From positions 186,001 through 250,000 of the forward strand of contig NZ_QEOL01000002.1 in assembly GCF_003096715.1 (NCBI RefSeq): a stretch of DNA of 64,000 nt. The letters are read 5' to 3'. This DNA is from Paraburkholderia silvatlantica. GTDB lineage: Bacteria; Pseudomonadota; Gammaproteobacteria; Burkholderiales; Burkholderiaceae. Below are positions 62,299 to 64,000 of the stretch, one piece after another; positions within the stretch are counted from its first letter, which is position 1; every line of letters starts with the position of its first letter. The position numbers and the translations under genes are program-made. The notes under the pieces are model-generated. The model saw only the letters and a list, made by a program, of their open reading frames with translations, was not told where the DNA came from and ran no database searches.

Positions 62299-62713
62299 TC
62301 CCCCGTTCAGGAACCGGTTCCTGCTGTCAGACGTCCGTCAGGATTTGGCCTCACCGACGTGACGGCGAACAGCACGGCGCAGCGTAACGAAATTTACAAA
62401 CCGTAACAACCTGGCTGTGCCCCTGGACACGTTTCAGTGTGTCCAATGTTGCGCTGCGATAATATCTCAAAAAAATAAAAACTTCAGGCTGGACAAGGGT
62501 TAGCGGCCAAACTTCAGGTGCAGCATGAGGTCGCGGGGCTTTGTCATGTAGGAAAAATACTGACAGGAAAGGTATCGCATTTGTGTGACAACTGTAACGG
62601 CGTCATGGGCAAGCTCGCGACAAAATAAAGGGCCAAATAAAAATACGCAGGCGAAAAAAAACCGGAGCGCGGAGCTCCGGTTCTTCGGGTCGCGAGCGAC
62701 CTGGCGCGGGCGC
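62299..62713. other. Intergenic region between fpr and the two-component pair
   Basis: These 415 bases lie upstream of the histidine kinase. They contain a direct repeat of CGTAAC (62383-62388 and 62402-62407) and a GGACAC/GTGTCC inverted repeat (62425-62430 and 62439-62444). An AT-rich patch lies at 62460-62485. The fpr terminator occupies 62654-62682. No gene is supported. Confidence 0.5.
62654..62682 (-). terminator. Intrinsic terminator of fpr
   Basis: AACCGGAGC and GCTCCGGTT form a stem with a short loop. On the minus strand the stem is followed by a run of eight T residues. It lies about 32 bases after the fpr stop. Confidence 0.85.
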
Positions 62714-63484
62714 CTAACCGACGAACGCCTTTTCCACCACGTAGTGACCCGGCTGGTTGTTGCTGCCTTCCGTGAGGCCCGCCTTTTCGAGCAGCTCGAC
62801 GGTGTCGCGCAGCATGTGCGTGCTGCCGCAGAGCATGATGCGGTCGCGCTCGGGCGAGAACGGCGGCAGATCGAGGTCTTCGAACAGCTTCTTCGTGTCG
62901 ATCAGCTCGGTGATACGGCCGCGGTTGTCGAACACTTCGCGCGTGACGGTCGGGTAGTACACCAGCTTCTCGCGCACGATTTCGCCGAGGTATTCATGCT
63001 CGCGCAGTTCTTCGGTGATGAAGTCCTTGTACGCAAGTTCGTCGACGAAACGGCAGGTGTGCGTGAGCACGATCTTGTCGAAGCGGTCGTAGATGTCCGG
63101 GTCCTTGATGATCGACATGAACGGGGCGAGGCCCGTGCCGGTCGAGAGCAGCCACAGCACCTTGCCGGGCAGCAGGTTGTCGGCCACCAGCGTGCCGACG
63201 GGCTTCTTGCCGATCAGCACCTTGTCGCCGATCTTCAGGTGCTGCAGGCGCGACGTGAGCGGACCGTCCGGCACCTTGATGCTGAGAAACTCCAGATGCT
63301 CTTCGTAGTTCGCGCTCGCGAGCGAGTACGCGCGCATCAGCGGCTTGCCATCCACTTCGAGGCCGACCATGGTGAACTGGCCGTTGTCGAAACGCAGGGC
63401 CTGGTCGCGCGTGCAGGTAAAGCTGAAAAGCGTGTCGGTCCAGTGATGGACGCTCAGAACGGTTTCTTCGGTGAATTTGCTCAT
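62714..63484 (-). CDS. fpr: Ferredoxin--NADP+ reductase
   Basis: Fpr exchanges electrons between NADPH and ferredoxin or flavodoxin and is often linked to oxidative stress. The 256-residue product has the FAD motif RAYSLAS (52-58), the NADPH-binding LLSTGTGLAPFMS (about 112-124) and the C-terminal family end GHYVVEKAFVG. ATG 63484 gives MSKFTEETVLSVHHW, the conserved start of the betaproteobacterial enzyme. Confidence 0.95.
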   Translation of the reverse strand: MSKFTEETVLSVHHWTDTLFSFTCTRDQALRFDNGQFTMVGLEVDGKPLMRAYSLASANYEEHLEFLSIKVPDGPLTSRLQHLKIGDKVLIGKKPVGTLVADNLLPGKVLWLLSTGTGLAPFMSIIKDPDIYDRFDKIVLTHTCRFVDELAYKDFITEELREHEYLGEIVREKLVYYPTVTREVFDNRGRITELIDTKKLFEDLDLPPFSPERDRIMLCGSTHMLRDTVELLEKAGLTEGSNNQPGHYVVEKAFVG

Positions 63485-64000
63485 GGTTCCTGAAGTGCGA
63501 AACAAGCGCCGCCTGACTGCGGCGATCCTGCCGGCCTGCTGTCCAGTACAGCGTAGCTTTGACGATATGCCCGGGACCCGGCGGCCAGGCTTTACGCCAC
63601 GGCAGGCAAGTCCCTGCGGTTTTCCTTGTCTTTTCCCTGTTGCTTAGCCAGATCGCCCCGCTGCGAACGAGGCGCAATTCGCCATTTTACCGCGCTCGGG
63701 CCACAAGGACCCGGTCGGTCCTGCTTGTCGAACTGCCTGGACCGGGTTGGGTCCCCTTGCACGGCAAGGGAACATGGCTCGCTGCGGCGGTGTGCTGGCA
63801 TCCGCGCATGGGCGCAACACGCTTCGGCGGGAGGCTGCCAGCGACGGCAAAAGGGGGCGGCGGGTTAACTTCGCCCGGCCTCGCGGGCCGGAGCGGACCT
63901 TGCCAGGACCCGCGAGAGCGGGATCTCCTGCCGCTGGCGACACGCGCCAGACCGCGAAAGCGTGATCGGCGCGTGCGAATTTTCGGCTAAATGATACCGG
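63485..64000. other. Intergenic region upstream of fpr, to window end
   Basis: These 516 bases should include the fpr promoter. They contain hairpin-forming segments: ACCCGGTC/GACCGGGT (63709-63716 and 63740-63747) and a CCCGGCC-TCGC-GGGCCGG tetraloop hairpin at about 63875-63892. Open frames here lack typical codon use. No gene or known RNA is supported; a gene may begin beyond the window. Confidence 0.4.

Noticed and set aside
63485..64000. RNase P RNA or another housekeeping RNA at the window end
   Set aside because: A CCCGCGAGAGCGGGATC hairpin recalls part of RNase P RNA, but the conserved core elements are absent.

Overview
The window is a piece of a high-GC betaproteobacterial main chromosome, most likely from the family Burkholderiaceae sensu lato (Burkholderia, Paraburkholderia, Caballeronia or a relative). 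The evidence is the GC-rich third codon positions, the mreBCD-mrdA block facing gatCAB, the metXW pair, the argB / pyrimidine 5'-nucleotidase / slmA order, the RegB/RegA-type redox pair beside hslVU, and the lpxL-dapF-DUF484-xerC string. It looks like ordinary vertically inherited chromosome. I found no insertion sequence, prophage, CRISPR array, rRNA or tRNA.

Layout. 1-3.3 kb: cell-shape genes mreB, mreC, mreD and the start of mrdA (PBP2), all on the minus strand. 3.7-9.1 kb: the amidotransferase gatCAB, then ppk2 (polyphosphate kinase 2) and xthA. 9.1-17 kb, minus strand: an M48 metalloprotease coupled to an AmpG-like permease, metW and metX, an HdeD-like membrane protein, slmA, a HAD nucleotidase and argB. 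17-24 kb: a small cysteine-rich protein, a TPR/glycosyltransferase-like protein, the RegB/RegA-type two-component pair, hslV and hslU, and dksA. 24.6-30.9 kb, minus strand: a histidine-rich CobW/ZNG1 GTPase, an RlmI-like methyltransferase, xerC, DUF484, dapF and lpxL. 31-37 kb: metK, a 2OG-Fe(II) oxygenase, an aldo/keto reductase, a desaturase and several small proteins. 37.5-44.8 kb: an MFS exporter and a complete tripartite RND efflux system. 45-50.7 kb: a candidate structured RNA ahead of a 70-residue gene, srkA, a DUF3857/transglutaminase protein, and an OFA-type MFS transporter with a 42-residue partner gene. 50.9-58.4 kb: a seven-gene molybdenum hydroxylase cluster (coxS-coxL-coxM-coxD-coxE-coxG-xdhC). 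58.9-64 kb: an APC permease, a LuxR-type two-component pair whose kinase has no visible sensor domain, and fpr.

How the genes fit together. Most of the window is housekeeping: wall synthesis (mre/mrdA, ampG, dapF, lpxL), tRNA amidation (gatCAB), methionine and SAM (metX, metW, metK), arginine (argB), proteolysis and stress (hslVU, dksA), and chromosome segregation (xerC, slmA). The accessory part is concentrated in the cox-like cluster. Its large subunit carries the form II signature AYRGAGR, so the cluster encodes a CO-dehydrogenase-like enzyme with its own maturation factors but an unknown substrate.

Most interesting for follow-up: the form II cox cluster, the candidate structured RNA at about 45.18-45.31 kb, the repeat-like element fused to the 3' end of gatA that also supplies the gatB ribosome binding site, the Zur-like palindrome ahead of the His-rich CobW GTPase, and the 42-residue MFS partner gene. 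All calls come from reading the sequence and family knowledge; no database search was run.
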